Below, piece after piece: positions 5,418 through 12,626 of a DNA stretch of 21,808 nt. The DNA lies in the NCBI GenBank assembly GCA_019308525.1, contig JAFDIC010000072.1, positions 6,646 through 28,453 of the forward strand, in the 5' to 3' direction. The position numbers were made by a program, and so were the translations under genes. The notes beneath the pieces are model-generated. The model searched no databases, had not been told where the DNA came from, and worked only from the letters and a program-made list of their open reading frames with translations. The DNA is from Deltaproteobacteria bacterium (GTDB taxonomy: Bacteria > Desulfobacterota > DSM-4660 > Desulfatiglandales > HGW-15). The number at the start of each line of letters is the position of its first letter. Position 1 is the first letter of the stretch.

Positions 5418-7907
5418 CTAGAGAGCACCCCCGGTCCTGAAGTAACGCCTATAGCAAAAAAGGGCCAGGAAATAAAGGGCGCAGGCAATCAACATCACTG
5501 TGCGAAACCCTAGGCTCACGGCCAGGCATTTCCCCAGTACCGCCCCTATGACGGACGCACTGCCGTTAACGCCCCAGGCCCAGGGAACGAGGGCCGGAAA
5601 CCTGTCTGCGGTTACCCTCAGGCCTGATGGAAAAGGCCAGCCGAGAAAAAAGGATGGGACAGAGAGGAGCGCTACTGTCACGAGCAACCTTTCCCAGAGG
5701 GACCCTTTCATTGCTTCTCTAATCACGTAATCCCCCACGGCGATCTGAAGGACCACCCAAATAGAGATTACCCCCACAGATACCCAGAGGTGAGCGGCGC
5801 TCTGCTGCTGAAATCGCCGGACACACATACTCCCAAATCCGGCCAAGACCAGGATGGTCCCCAGGACAGCAGCCGCAGAATAGACAGGGTGTGATAGGAG
5901 CAGGGTATACTTTGGCAACAGCACCATCTCCAGCATCATGAAAGCCGCTCCGACCGAAAAGAAATAGCTAAGGATGCCCATTACCTCACTTGACCCGGGG
6001 ATCTGATTTGTCCGCCCTGAGGCATGCACCGTTCGCAGGAAAAAAAGAGGTGCGAGGATGAGAATAGCGCCTGCCAGGGCTGCCTGGGCCAGGGTTGCAA
6101 GCATGAAGAAATAGCCCATTTCCATCATTGGTACCAATTCCCTTCTGAGCTGAGCATAAAGCTCCGGAAGCTTCTTCCACCTGAAAAAGTGCGAGAAGTA
6201 GGGTCGATCATCCGTAGCAGGACCTATATCAAACAGGTAATTCTCTATGAACTCTTCCCCTGTCGGGCCCAGGAGCGCTGTCGCCCCTTCAAAAAAATAG
6301 GGGTGTTCCAGTACGTCATAACGATTGGCATATTCCCTTCCCATGCCATGGAAGTGAACCATATCAAAGTTCCTATCCCTGCAAAAAACCCTGGCCCTTG
6401 AAATCTCCCTTGGCGTGAAGGGTGATCTTGATACAAGAATGGTAGTAGTTTTCCAGCTCCTGATGAAAATGATATGCATTGACAGGTTTCTCCTGATTCC
6501 CATCTTTTTCAGGGCAGATATGGCAGTGGCCATGACCTTGAGTGAATCCCTCGGGGGGTATTTGAGCCATCTTGTGAGAGCCAGTATCCCGGAGTCTGAT
6601 AGGTGCGAAAGATAGCTCTCAAATGCCTCTATGGTGTGCAAGTAATTCTCGCCTGTGGAATGAAGCCCCCCTGTAGCGGTCGTCGGGGAGCCCCCCACTG
6701 ACAGGTTGATCAGGTCGAAGAGGGAGTCATTGGACTGGAGGTACTGTCTTGCATCCCGGATCTCAAGATTGACCCCCGGCCTTTCAAAGAGATAGCCGGC
6801 GAACTCGGCGAACAATCGGGCCGGGATAGTGGCAACCTGACTGTTTGCCTCCAGCGCCACTATCTCCCTCACCCGATGGATCGAGGAAAGAAGGACATCC
6901 ATACCCCCGCCTGATCCCAATATCAGGGCCTTGGCAGGCCTTCTAACATGATATGGAAGCGCCATGGTAGTATAGTCCAGGAATTCTACGTCCCTGGGCT
7001 CTCCGGAAAACCTCGTGACAGGCCCAAGGATGTCTCCGTCCAGGAAAATCGCCTTTTGCTCCGGGATTCTACTGCCTTCACCCTCTTGCCCTTGGCCGAA
7101 TTTGAGACTCAGCCCAGGAGCGATTCTGATCAGGGAGCTGCCGACCACGTGTATGACACCAAGAGGACCCTGGAGCCGGGCTTCAATTCGGGAATCGGGG
7201 AACGCCAGGGTCATTGGAAGGGCTTTGGTGTGATGGATTCGGGGTTGGACCGTCTGGAGGAGACCCGCGGACACAAGTGCAAGGGCCGATATCAGGAGCA
7301 CAATCCACCCTGCGGTCCTGTGTTTCATCCTCCAACAGCCGGGTGAGGCTCCTGCCAAAACAAGGAGCCCTACAACAGGCAAAAGCTGCCAGGGGGGCAT
7401 CAAGTAAAGGGCCGGGATAACTGCAGCTACACCCATCCCGGCTCCCAGCAAATCAAAGGCGTACATCCTGTGAAGCCTGCTGCCCGATGCCGTGAGAATA
7501 ATGCCGATGGCACCACCGGCCAGAAAAAAGGGGATTGACATGACCACATAGGTCACGAACATGGCTATCCATTGGTGGGCCTGCCAGACCAACAGGAGGG
7601 GGTCAAGCCCTACGTCACGGGATAGACTGAAGCACGCGGGAAAAGAAACGGCAGTGGCCCCTGCGAGAAAAACCAACCATTCATCAAGGCGCTTCCTGAT
7701 CTTTTCGAAAAAAAGGAGCAGAAATGATCCCGAGGCTCCGAAGCCCAGCAGCGCCATACTGACAACCATATGAACAAGGTGCTGCCATTGTTCGAAGGAC
7801 AGCATTCGCATCAGCAGGATTTCGTAAGCGAGCACCGATGCGGAAATGGAAAAGATAAGGGGAACATGGTAGAGGGGCGCTGCCCTATCAGGGGTCTGGT
7901 CTTTCAT
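5418..7907 (-). CDS. Polytopic membrane protein with central spermidine-synthase-like methyltransferase-fold domain
   Basis: An 829-residue protein in three parts. Residues about 11-220 hold about seven membrane helices; about 235-590 a soluble Rossmann-fold domain like spermidine synthase; about 620-820 another set of helices. The central domain shows a nucleotide-binding loop, KALILGSGGGMDVL (326-338), followed by E353 in IVALEANSQ, which in this fold contacts the ribose of S-adenosyl ligands. It also has a STGENYLHTIEAFESYLSHL region resembling aminopropyltransferases. The acidic residue usual after the central strand of true spermidine synthases is not seen: the strand reads FDLINLSVGG. 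I therefore do not call it SpeE. Reaction and substrate are unknown. It follows the periplasmic methyltransferase by 54 bases and probably shares its transcript. Confidence 0.8.
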   Translation of the reverse strand: MKDQTPDRAAPLYHVPLIFSISASVLAYEILLMRMLSFEQWQHLVHMVVSMALLGFGASGSFLLLFFEKIRKRLDEWLVFLAGATAVSFPACFSLSRDVGLDPLLLVWQAHQWIAMFVTYVVMSIPFFLAGGAIGIILTASGSRLHRMYAFDLLGAGMGVAAVIPALYLMPPWQLLPVVGLLVLAGASPGCWRMKHRTAGWIVLLISALALVSAGLLQTVQPRIHHTKALPMTLAFPDSRIEARLQGPLGVIHVVGSSLIRIAPGLSLKFGQGQEGEGSRIPEQKAIFLDGDILGPVTRFSGEPRDVEFLDYTTMALPYHVRRPAKALILGSGGGMDVLLSSIHRVREIVALEANSQVATIPARLFAEFAGYLFERPGVNLEIRDARQYLQSNDSLFDLINLSVGGSPTTATGGLHSTGENYLHTIEAFESYLSHLSDSGILALTRWLKYPPRDSLKVMATAISALKKMGIRRNLSMHIIFIRSWKTTTILVSRSPFTPREISRARVFCRDRNFDMVHFHGMGREYANRYDVLEHPYFFEGATALLGPTGEEFIENYLFDIGPATDDRPYFSHFFRWKKLPELYAQLRRELVPMMEMGYFFMLATLAQAALAGAILILAPLFFLRTVHASGRTNQIPGSSEVMGILSYFFSVGAAFMMLEMVLLPKYTLLLSHPVYSAAAVLGTILVLAGFGSMCVRRFQQQSAAHLWVSVGVISIWVVLQIAVGDYVIREAMKGSLWERLLVTVALLSVPSFFLGWPFPSGLRVTADRFPALVPWAWGVNGSASVIGAVLGKCLAVSLGFRTVMLIACALYFLALFCYRRYFRTGGAL

Positions 7908-7961
7908 TTGGATGTTCCAAGAGGCTTTCGTCCTCTGCCTGAGCTTCCCCTAGGCAGGTTC

Positions 7962-8702
7962 CTATCTCAGTGACCTTGTGAGCGGTACGAATCTCACTGG
8001 AAGAAGCTTTTTCATCCGGATATCCGATGTCAGATCCTTCTCGACCACGGTAAGATATTGTACGGTGTACTGTCCGCCTACGGGAATCACCATCCGACCG
8101 CCGGGCCTGAGCTGCCTTATCAGGGGAGGGGGAACCAGGGTGGCTGCGGCAGTGACGATTATCCGATCAAAAGGAGCCTTCTTCTCCCACCCGAAGTACC
8201 CATCAGCGTTCTTGACATGGACATTGAGATACCCCAGGCGCCCCAATCTCGCCCTTGCCTGCTCCGCAAGGGCCTTTATGATCTCCACCGTGTACACCTC
8301 CTTCACAAGCAGGGAAAGGATTGCGGCCTGATAGCCGGAGCCTGTGCCTACTTCCAGTACGCGGATTTCGGGCCTCAAATCCAGCAGTGCTGTCATGAAG
8401 GCAACTATGTAGGGTTGCGATATGGTCTGGCCGTAGCCTATGGGAAGAGGGAAGTCGCCGTAGGCCCTGGAAACGTCCTTTGGTTTCACAAAGAGATGCC
8501 TTGGAACAGTCTTCATGGCTTCCAAGACACGGGCATCCCTCACCGGTTCCCTGTAGTCGGGGGGCGAGGCTATTTGCTCCTTGACCATCTCCTCCCTGAG
8601 ACGCGCAAAGTGGGCCTCGTCTCCTTTCCCTGCCCATACAGCGTTGAAGTGAAGGGGCATGAAAAGGGCCAAGATAATCAGCAGGTGCAGACCTTTTTTC
8701 AC
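7962..8702 (-). CDS. pcm: Protein-L-isoaspartate O-methyltransferase with signal peptide (exported)
   Basis: A 246-residue PIMT family enzyme, which uses S-adenosylmethionine to methylate isoaspartyl residues in aged proteins. The SAM loop is LEVGTGSGYQAAIL, and the family motif GYGQTISQPYIVAFM that shapes the isoaspartyl site is intact, as is RVLEAMKTVPRHLFV. Residues 1-24 (MKKGLHLLIILALFMPLHFN and on to AVWAG) form a clear Sec-type signal peptide with an AxA-like end, so the enzyme should act in the periplasm, where its SAM supply is not obvious. The start is GTG at 8702, with GGGGAG about five bases upstream. It is the first gene of a minus-strand run with a membrane protein carrying a methyltransferase fold. 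Enzyme family is firm; location is inferred from the leader. Confidence 0.92.
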   Translation of the reverse strand: MKKGLHLLIILALFMPLHFNAVWAGKGDEAHFARLREEMVKEQIASPPDYREPVRDARVLEAMKTVPRHLFVKPKDVSRAYGDFPLPIGYGQTISQPYIVAFMTALLDLRPEIRVLEVGTGSGYQAAILSLLVKEVYTVEIIKALAEQARARLGRLGYLNVHVKNADGYFGWEKKAPFDRIIVTAAATLVPPPLIRQLRPGGRMVIPVGGQYTVQYLTVVEKDLTSDIRMKKLLPVRFVPLTRSLR

Positions 8703-8768
8703 GGCTCTCCCCAGCTATGTCCGGTAAGGACCTTGCAACAGGTCCCGGGTTCCCGTGTCCGAGACAAG

Positions 8769-8784
8769 GGCACTTTGAAGTGCC
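8769..8784 (-). terminator. Perfect 16-bp palindrome between siroheme-protein gene and pcm
   Basis: GGCACTTTGAAGTGCC is an inverted repeat with seven-base arms around TG. It lies 73 bases past the stop of the siroheme protein gene and 67 bases before the pcm start. It could be a weak terminator for the former (only CCTTGTC follows on the minus strand, not a T-run) or an operator for the latter. Neither is established. Confidence 0.3.
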
Positions 8785-8856
8785 TCGGTTATGGTGCCGG
8801 TTTAGAATGGTATCCCGATTTGGGTATGGGGTCAAGGCATTGAGTCGAAGGATGGC

Positions 8857-9672
8857 TCAAGGTTTGAAAATATCAAGTGATTCCGCTTCGGGAAGGATTT
8901 CTGCGAACCTCTCTCCATGAAGGCTCTTCTCCTTGTAAAAGTCCAGGCATCTCCTCAGGATCTCCGTTACCTCCTCATCTGTGAAAAGACCTTCCATTTC
9001 CTTCGCCAGCCTGGGATGTCGGCCCAGCTTGCCGCCCAGCAGGACCCTATACCCTTTCTTCCTGGCAGAGATGATCCCGGTAGGGCATTCCTGGACACAT
9101 TTTCCGCACTTTAAACACTTGTGGTAATCGATTAGAGGCCCCTCTTGCGGGTCCTTTACGCTGATCGCTCCTTCGAGACATGAATCAGCGCACGCGCCAC
9201 ATCCGTTGCAGGCCTCTTCGGTTACACCAGGTTCGCAGGCACCGATTATCCCCACATCCTTTATCTGGGGCTGAGAACAGGCATTGGGACAATCAGCGAT
9301 ACACACCCTGAACTCATGATGGGGCTTGAGATTGCCGCGTACCCTCTTCTCCAGCAACTTCCCCAGCTCCGCTGCCCGAAGCAACCCCTCCACCTGCTCC
9401 GTGAGAACGCCGCTATCCATGGCCCTGTTAGGACAGCCAGCGCTGCCGAAACACCCCTCCATCCTGTAGCCTTGAACCTCCTCACTCATCCTGTCCAAAA
9501 AGCGCCTTTGGGCCTGTCTCAAGTCATGCAAGGATACGGTCTCCCTCCCCCGCTTCTTGACCTCTTCCTCCACGCGTGCCCTCACTCGCTTCCTGACAAA
9601 AAAGGGCACCCTCTTGATGGCTTCTTCGGCTTCCTGAGTCCATTTCATGATGTCCTGCTCCCTCTTTCCCAT
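8857..9672 (-). CDS. PCP-reductase-like / siroheme sulfite-reductase / 2x[4Fe-4S] ferredoxin fusion protein
   Basis: A 271-residue redox protein in three parts. Residues about 10-50 (WTQEAEEAIKRVPFFVRKRV) resemble the small domain at the C terminus of light-independent protochlorophyllide reductase subunit B. Residues about 70-148 carry the full cysteine pattern for a coupled siroheme-[4Fe-4S] centre: C74-X5-C80 and C128-X3-C132. Residues about 150-202 are a ferredoxin with two CxxCxxCxxxC sets (C155-C165, C186-C196). The layout resembles low-molecular-weight or AsrC-like sulfite reductases of anaerobes, so sulfite or nitrite reduction is likely, but the substrate is unproven. I chose ATG 9672 over the frame's first ATG at 9756: the extra 28 residues are not family-like, cover a probable operator, and AGAGAGG precedes 9672. 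Confidence 0.85.
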   Translation of the reverse strand: MGKREQDIMKWTQEAEEAIKRVPFFVRKRVRARVEEEVKKRGRETVSLHDLRQAQRRFLDRMSEEVQGYRMEGCFGSAGCPNRAMDSGVLTEQVEGLLRAAELGKLLEKRVRGNLKPHHEFRVCIADCPNACSQPQIKDVGIIGACEPGVTEEACNGCGACADSCLEGAISVKDPQEGPLIDYHKCLKCGKCVQECPTGIISARKKGYRVLLGGKLGRHPRLAKEMEGLFTDEEVTEILRRCLDFYKEKSLHGERFAEILPEAESLDIFKP

Positions 9673-9732
9673 AATCCTCTCTTTCCGCCCTAATGTAACC
9701 TGAAAGATAATAGGCGGATTCATACTTGGGCA

Positions 9733-9746
9733 TTGACTTAGATCAA
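9733..9746. promoter_or_regulatory. FNR/HcpR-like dyad operator upstream of the siroheme protein gene
   Basis: On the minus strand the site reads TTGATCTAAGTCAA, a near-perfect dyad of the CRP/FNR superfamily form TTGAY-N4-RTCAA, with one asymmetric base pair. It lies about 60 bases before the siroheme protein start, a normal place for an activator. FNR-type sites match TTGAT-N4-ATCAA and HcpR/DNR-type sites are close variants. The cognate regulator is not in the window. Confidence 0.45.
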
Positions 9747-9798
9747 AAAGATGCAAAGATAAAGACTTGTGATGTATTCATCAAAAAGTGCGGTTATC

Positions 9799-9874
9799 AG
9801 GATCCGGAAAGAACCGGTGTGTTACAAGTGATCTTTAGGATCCGGAAAGAACCGGTGTGTTACAAGTGATCTTT
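9799..9874. repeat. Exact tandem duplication of a 38-bp unit
   Basis: Two copies of a 38-base unit lie head to tail at 9799-9836 and 9837-9874 with no differences. Each starts AGGATCCGG and ends AAGTGATCTTT, and each contains CCGGAAAGAACCGG, a small inverted repeat with four-base arms. The block lies between the siroheme gene and the coiled-coil gene, ending 34 bases before the latter's ATG, in its likely 5' leader or promoter. The identity points to recent duplication, paired regulatory sites or an assembly duplication. Confidence 0.9.
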
Positions 9875-9908
9875 ACTACCGTGTCGTTCGCGAGGAGGCA
9901 CGGCGACC

Positions 9909-10109
9909 ATGTCTATTAAGGAATTAGCGCGCGAACTGTACCGCCTCCAAAAAGAGGTGGAAAACCTGGAAAAGGCGCTCGCTTCAGCACCTGCTGAGAA
10001 AAGGGAGGCCATAAGGCAAAGTCTCACCGAGGCAAGGGCCGAAAGAGACAGGATGCGCAAGATTTTGGAGGACAAGAAGGGAAAACCGTCTTCCAGAAGA
10101 CTTGTTTGA
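9909..10109 (+). CDS. Small coiled-coil protein, 66 residues, function unknown
   Basis: A 66-residue, highly charged protein that is nearly all predicted helix. Leucine or other hydrophobic residues recur with heptad-like spacing (LARELYRLQKEVENLEKAL, then a short SAPAEK turn, then REAIRQSLTEARAERDRMRK), suggesting a helical hairpin or coiled-coil dimer. A basic tail (KKGKPSSRRLV) ends it. A clear ribosome site GAGGAGG lies 10 bases before the ATG, and codon use is normal, so I regard it as a real gene despite its size. I recognise no family. It is preceded by the 38-bp tandem repeat and ends 11 bases from the end of the convergent Toprim-helicase gene. No catalytic motif, signal peptide or membrane segment is visible. 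Confidence 0.72.
   Translation: MSIKELARELYRLQKEVENLEKALASAPAEKREAIRQSLTEARAERDRMRKILEDKKGKPSSRRLV
10083..10107. terminator. Weak candidate terminator shared by two convergent genes
   Basis: GTCTTC CA GAAGAC (10088-10101) is an inverted repeat flanked by AAAC on the left and GTTT on the right, so the stem can continue with an internal bulge. On the plus strand it is followed by TTGTTT at the end of the coiled-coil gene; on the minus strand by GGTTTTCCC just past the Toprim-helicase stop. The position suits a bidirectional terminator, but the stem is short. Confidence 0.3.
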
Positions 10110-10120
10110 AGTCGAGCTGG

Positions 10121-11896
10121 TTACTGGATCTCCCGAAAAGCCCAGTATGGATAATCCAGGGCGTATTCCGCTATCTTTCCGGGGTTGTTCTCACGGCTTG
10201 CGACCAACCACAGTGAGCTTCTTCGCTCTCCCCGGGAGAGGGGATCAACCGGATTCCAATCCGGGATAATGATCATGGCGTTATCGGCGCTGTACTCTAT
10301 ATCTCCTGATTCCTTGAAGGAAGCCAGGTCCGGCTTTCGGCTGTACTCTCTGTCCTTGTTCCGCGAGAGCTCCGAAACAATGAGAAAGGCGACGCCCTGC
10401 TCGTCCCTGATCGCCTCCAGGTGACGAAGCCATTCATCTATCCCTGTTCTTCGTTCCGATAGATCCTTGAAGGGTAACTTGTGTAAGCTGTCAATGACTA
10501 CCAGGACCTGATCCTTTCCGGTTTCGTGCTTCAAGAAGTCTATCTGTCTCCTCATAATCTCGGGGTTGAGCTTTCTGTCTGTTACTATCCTGAAATAGGG
10601 CAGGAGCTCCATGAGTTTCCGCTCTGCCTCCTTCAACCTGAGGGCCCCTTCCGTTTCCAGTTCCCCCCTCCGAATCTCTTGTTCGGAGAGCCTGCTTAGT
10701 CGACAAATAGTCCTGTTGTATATCTTTTGTCGTCCATTTTCGAAATCATAGTAGATGACCGGTGTCTTCCTGAGGGCCATCTCCGTAGTGATCTGCATGA
10801 AAAAACAAGATTTTCCGGCCTTGGGCTGGCCGCCCATAATATTTATCCCTCTGATACCGTTCAGGGCATGATCAAGCTTTGACATGCCGGATTCAATCCC
10901 CAGCAGACCCCTTCCCTTCTGCCTTTCCAGGGAACGCATAAACTCACTGTGTTCCCTTCCCGGTGAGACAAAGGGAGAGTAGGATTCCGATACCTTTAAA
11001 AGGGCTGACACAGCCGCCCCGAAATGTTTACCCTTTTCCCTTGCCAGGTGGACGAAATTATGACCTCTCTTGCTGCCCGTGGGCCACTTCAAGATCCTGG
11101 CCTTGTACCCCAGACGAGTGGCAAAACTTCGAATCGCGATTTGTGCCTCCGGAGTGTTGTTCATGGCCAGGGCTATGTTGCTTATCCTTCCAAGCATGTC
11201 AACGTCAATGACCTCCAGAACGTTGCAGGAGGGCACACCGATGCCAGGAAATCCTAACTCTTTGAGAGTGAGGAGATTGTTTTCCCCTTCTGTAATGAAA
11301 ATTGCGCCCCCTTCGCAGCGCTCAACGTCTTGGAGGTTAAATATCTGAAATTGCTCCCCGTGGAAGGCTTCTTCCCCGTACCAAAAGGTATCTTCCTCCT
11401 TCCCCGGGGCCACGCAGCGGGCAGCGTAACAATTCCCGTCATCCTGGAAGTAGGGATAGACCAGGTAACGGCCGTTGTAGCCTACCTTCATCTCATCCAG
11501 CACCACCTTGGAGATCAGGAATTCCCTGAAATAGGCGTATTGCTCCTCACCCATGAGGGAAAGAAATTTCTTGATATCGGTGTTGATGTTTCTTGGGGGG
11601 TACTGTATATCCCTGATGTAAGGCTCGCGGTCAAGGTCAAACCCGGGGACAACCTCGGGATCAAGATTCATGATCTTTCCGAAATAGGTGGGAAATCCAC
11701 CCGGGCGACACCTCTTCAGACACCTGAAATAGCCGAAGAAAAGGCTTTCCGGATCCAGGTGCACGGTGAGCGTGCCCTTCTTCTCAGCCCCCTGGGGCCG
11801 GCAAAAAGGACACGGGGCCTTCAGGACGTTCCCCTGAACCCTTGCCCCTGGTAAATGATCCAGGAAAAATTCCCTTATTTCATCCTGATATGTCAT
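10121..11896 (-). CDS. Toprim-DnaB-type primase/helicase-like protein (Twinkle-like)
   Basis: A 591-residue protein with the domain order of phage T7 gp4 and mitochondrial Twinkle. At the N terminus is a zinc-ribbon-like site with C29-X2-C32 and C59-X3-C63. A Toprim-like region includes AIFITEGENNLLTLKELG with E203. The C-terminal half is a RecA/DnaB helicase with Walker A GGQPKAGKS (355-363), Walker B QVLVVIDS ending at D469, and a DnaB-like FKESGDIEYSADNAMIII segment. The Toprim DxD metal site is not present where expected: the strand reads IALAMNNTPEAQIAI. It is therefore probably a helicase or DNA-binding ATPase rather than an active primase. ATG 11896 has AGAAGG six bases upstream. No phage structural or integrase genes adjoin it. 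The exact role is unknown. Confidence 0.85.
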   Translation of the reverse strand: MTYQDEIREFFLDHLPGARVQGNVLKAPCPFCRPQGAEKKGTLTVHLDPESLFFGYFRCLKRCRPGGFPTYFGKIMNLDPEVVPGFDLDREPYIRDIQYPPRNINTDIKKFLSLMGEEQYAYFREFLISKVVLDEMKVGYNGRYLVYPYFQDDGNCYAARCVAPGKEEDTFWYGEEAFHGEQFQIFNLQDVERCEGGAIFITEGENNLLTLKELGFPGIGVPSCNVLEVIDVDMLGRISNIALAMNNTPEAQIAIRSFATRLGYKARILKWPTGSKRGHNFVHLAREKGKHFGAAVSALLKVSESYSPFVSPGREHSEFMRSLERQKGRGLLGIESGMSKLDHALNGIRGINIMGGQPKAGKSCFFMQITTEMALRKTPVIYYDFENGRQKIYNRTICRLSRLSEQEIRRGELETEGALRLKEAERKLMELLPYFRIVTDRKLNPEIMRRQIDFLKHETGKDQVLVVIDSLHKLPFKDLSERRTGIDEWLRHLEAIRDEQGVAFLIVSELSRNKDREYSRKPDLASFKESGDIEYSADNAMIIIPDWNPVDPLSRGERRSSLWLVASRENNPGKIAEYALDYPYWAFREIQ

Positions 11897-12059
11897 TATT
11901 GCCTTCTCTCACCGGAAACGCACGCACCCTTCATACCCTCTTACTTCCCTAGACTGGAGACTGCAATACCCAAAACTTCACACTCGCCGGACCCGGGCCG
12001 TGACTCCCTTCTGATCCTCGTTTCCTGCCTTTGTCGGTTAGTCACAACGACGGGTCACG

Positions 12060-12175
12060 GATGTTTTCGTGAAAGCCCCAGACCTGCCTGCGGCAGGCAG
12101 GTGTAAGGCGCGCAAATCTTGAGGAATGAGGCGTACACGGGAGTACGCCGCAGATGGGGTCTTCACGGAAACATC
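12060..12175. repeat. 116-bp nested inverted-repeat element (MITE-like or structured RNA)
   Basis: The ends form 20-base arms, 12060-12079 and 12156-12175, matching at 17 of 20 positions with two of the three mismatches able to form G-U pairs. Inside lie a perfect 21-base palindrome, ACCTGCCTGC-G-GCAGGCAGGT (12082-12102), and a hairpin GGCGTAC-ACGGGA-GTACGCC (12130-12149). The whole folds as a closed stem with two side arms. There is no coding frame. The right end provides the TGA stop of the GNAT gene, whose last codons abut it. This suggests insertion of a small non-autonomous repeat, or an elaborate 3' structure for that gene. Confidence 0.8.
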
Positions 12176-12626
12176 AGACCTTCAATTCCAGGTTGAGCAT
12201 ATCCCCCCTTCTAAATCCCATTGCGTCAAAAAAAGGCAACAGCCTCCAGTCGCGCCAGTTTACGAAAGTATAAATACGCTCTACCCCCGCATTCTTCAGG
12301 TTTCCCACCATCTCGGTCAAAAGCATCTTGGCTATGCCTCTCCTCTGATACTCCGGATCAACACCGATTGCGTCTATCCATCCCACCTTCTTTGGCACTC
12401 CATATTCCCATTCACTGGCTCCTCCAACTATGAATCCGACTACTTTTCCATCCAACTCCGCCACCAATGAAGCCGAAGGAGCCTTTCTGGCCATCAATTC
12501 CAGCTTGAGCTCCCAGTATTCCGGCCTTGACTGGCCGAATACCTGCGTATCTATCTCCACTAACCTGTCCAGGTCTCTTTCTCTCATCGGTCTCAGGACA
12601 GGGGCTTGTGCCAAACCGGCAATCAT
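12174..12626 (-). CDS. GNAT-family N-acetyltransferase
   Basis: A 150-residue member of the GCN5-related acetyltransferases, which move an acetyl group from acetyl-CoA to an amine. The CoA pyrophosphate loop is visible as EYQRRGIAKMLL with Q94-R-R-G97, preceded by the beta-4 strand IDAIGVDP. The N-terminal motif VLRPMRERDLDRLVEID and the ending FFDAMGFRRGDML also fit. The substrate cannot be inferred. The ATG at 12626 has a strong AAGGAGG site six bases upstream. Its stop codon lies at the edge of the nested inverted-repeat element at 12060-12175; the last native residues are LNLELKV. It follows fabH on the same strand after 324 bases. Confidence 0.9.
   Translation of the reverse strand: MIAGLAQAPVLRPMRERDLDRLVEIDTQVFGQSRPEYWELKLELMARKAPSASLVAELDGKVVGFIVGGASEWEYGVPKKVGWIDAIGVDPEYQRRGIAKMLLTEMVGNLKNAGVERIYTFVNWRDWRLLPFFDAMGFRRGDMLNLELKV

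Noticed and set aside
8203..8835. 210-codon minus-strand frame overlapping pcm
   Set aside because: It is a shifted reading of the same strand as pcm, low-complexity in appearance, and conflicts with a strongly supported gene.
8058..8843. 261-codon plus-strand frame opposite pcm
   Set aside because: It is the antisense of a clear PIMT gene and shows no family motif.
9673..9756. Upstream ATG 9756 as start of the siroheme protein
   Set aside because: The extra 28 residues do not resemble the family, they cover an FNR/HcpR-like dyad, and a good ribosome site precedes 9672.
11330..11854. 174-codon plus-strand frame opposite the Toprim-helicase
   Set aside because: Although fairly protein-like, it is wholly antisense to a zinc-ribbon/Toprim region with clear motifs and has no ribosome site.
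12060..12175. A simple rho-independent terminator for the GNAT gene
   Set aside because: The structure is far larger than a terminator, has no T-run, and has terminal inverted repeats; a repeat element explains it better, though a transcript-end role is not excluded.
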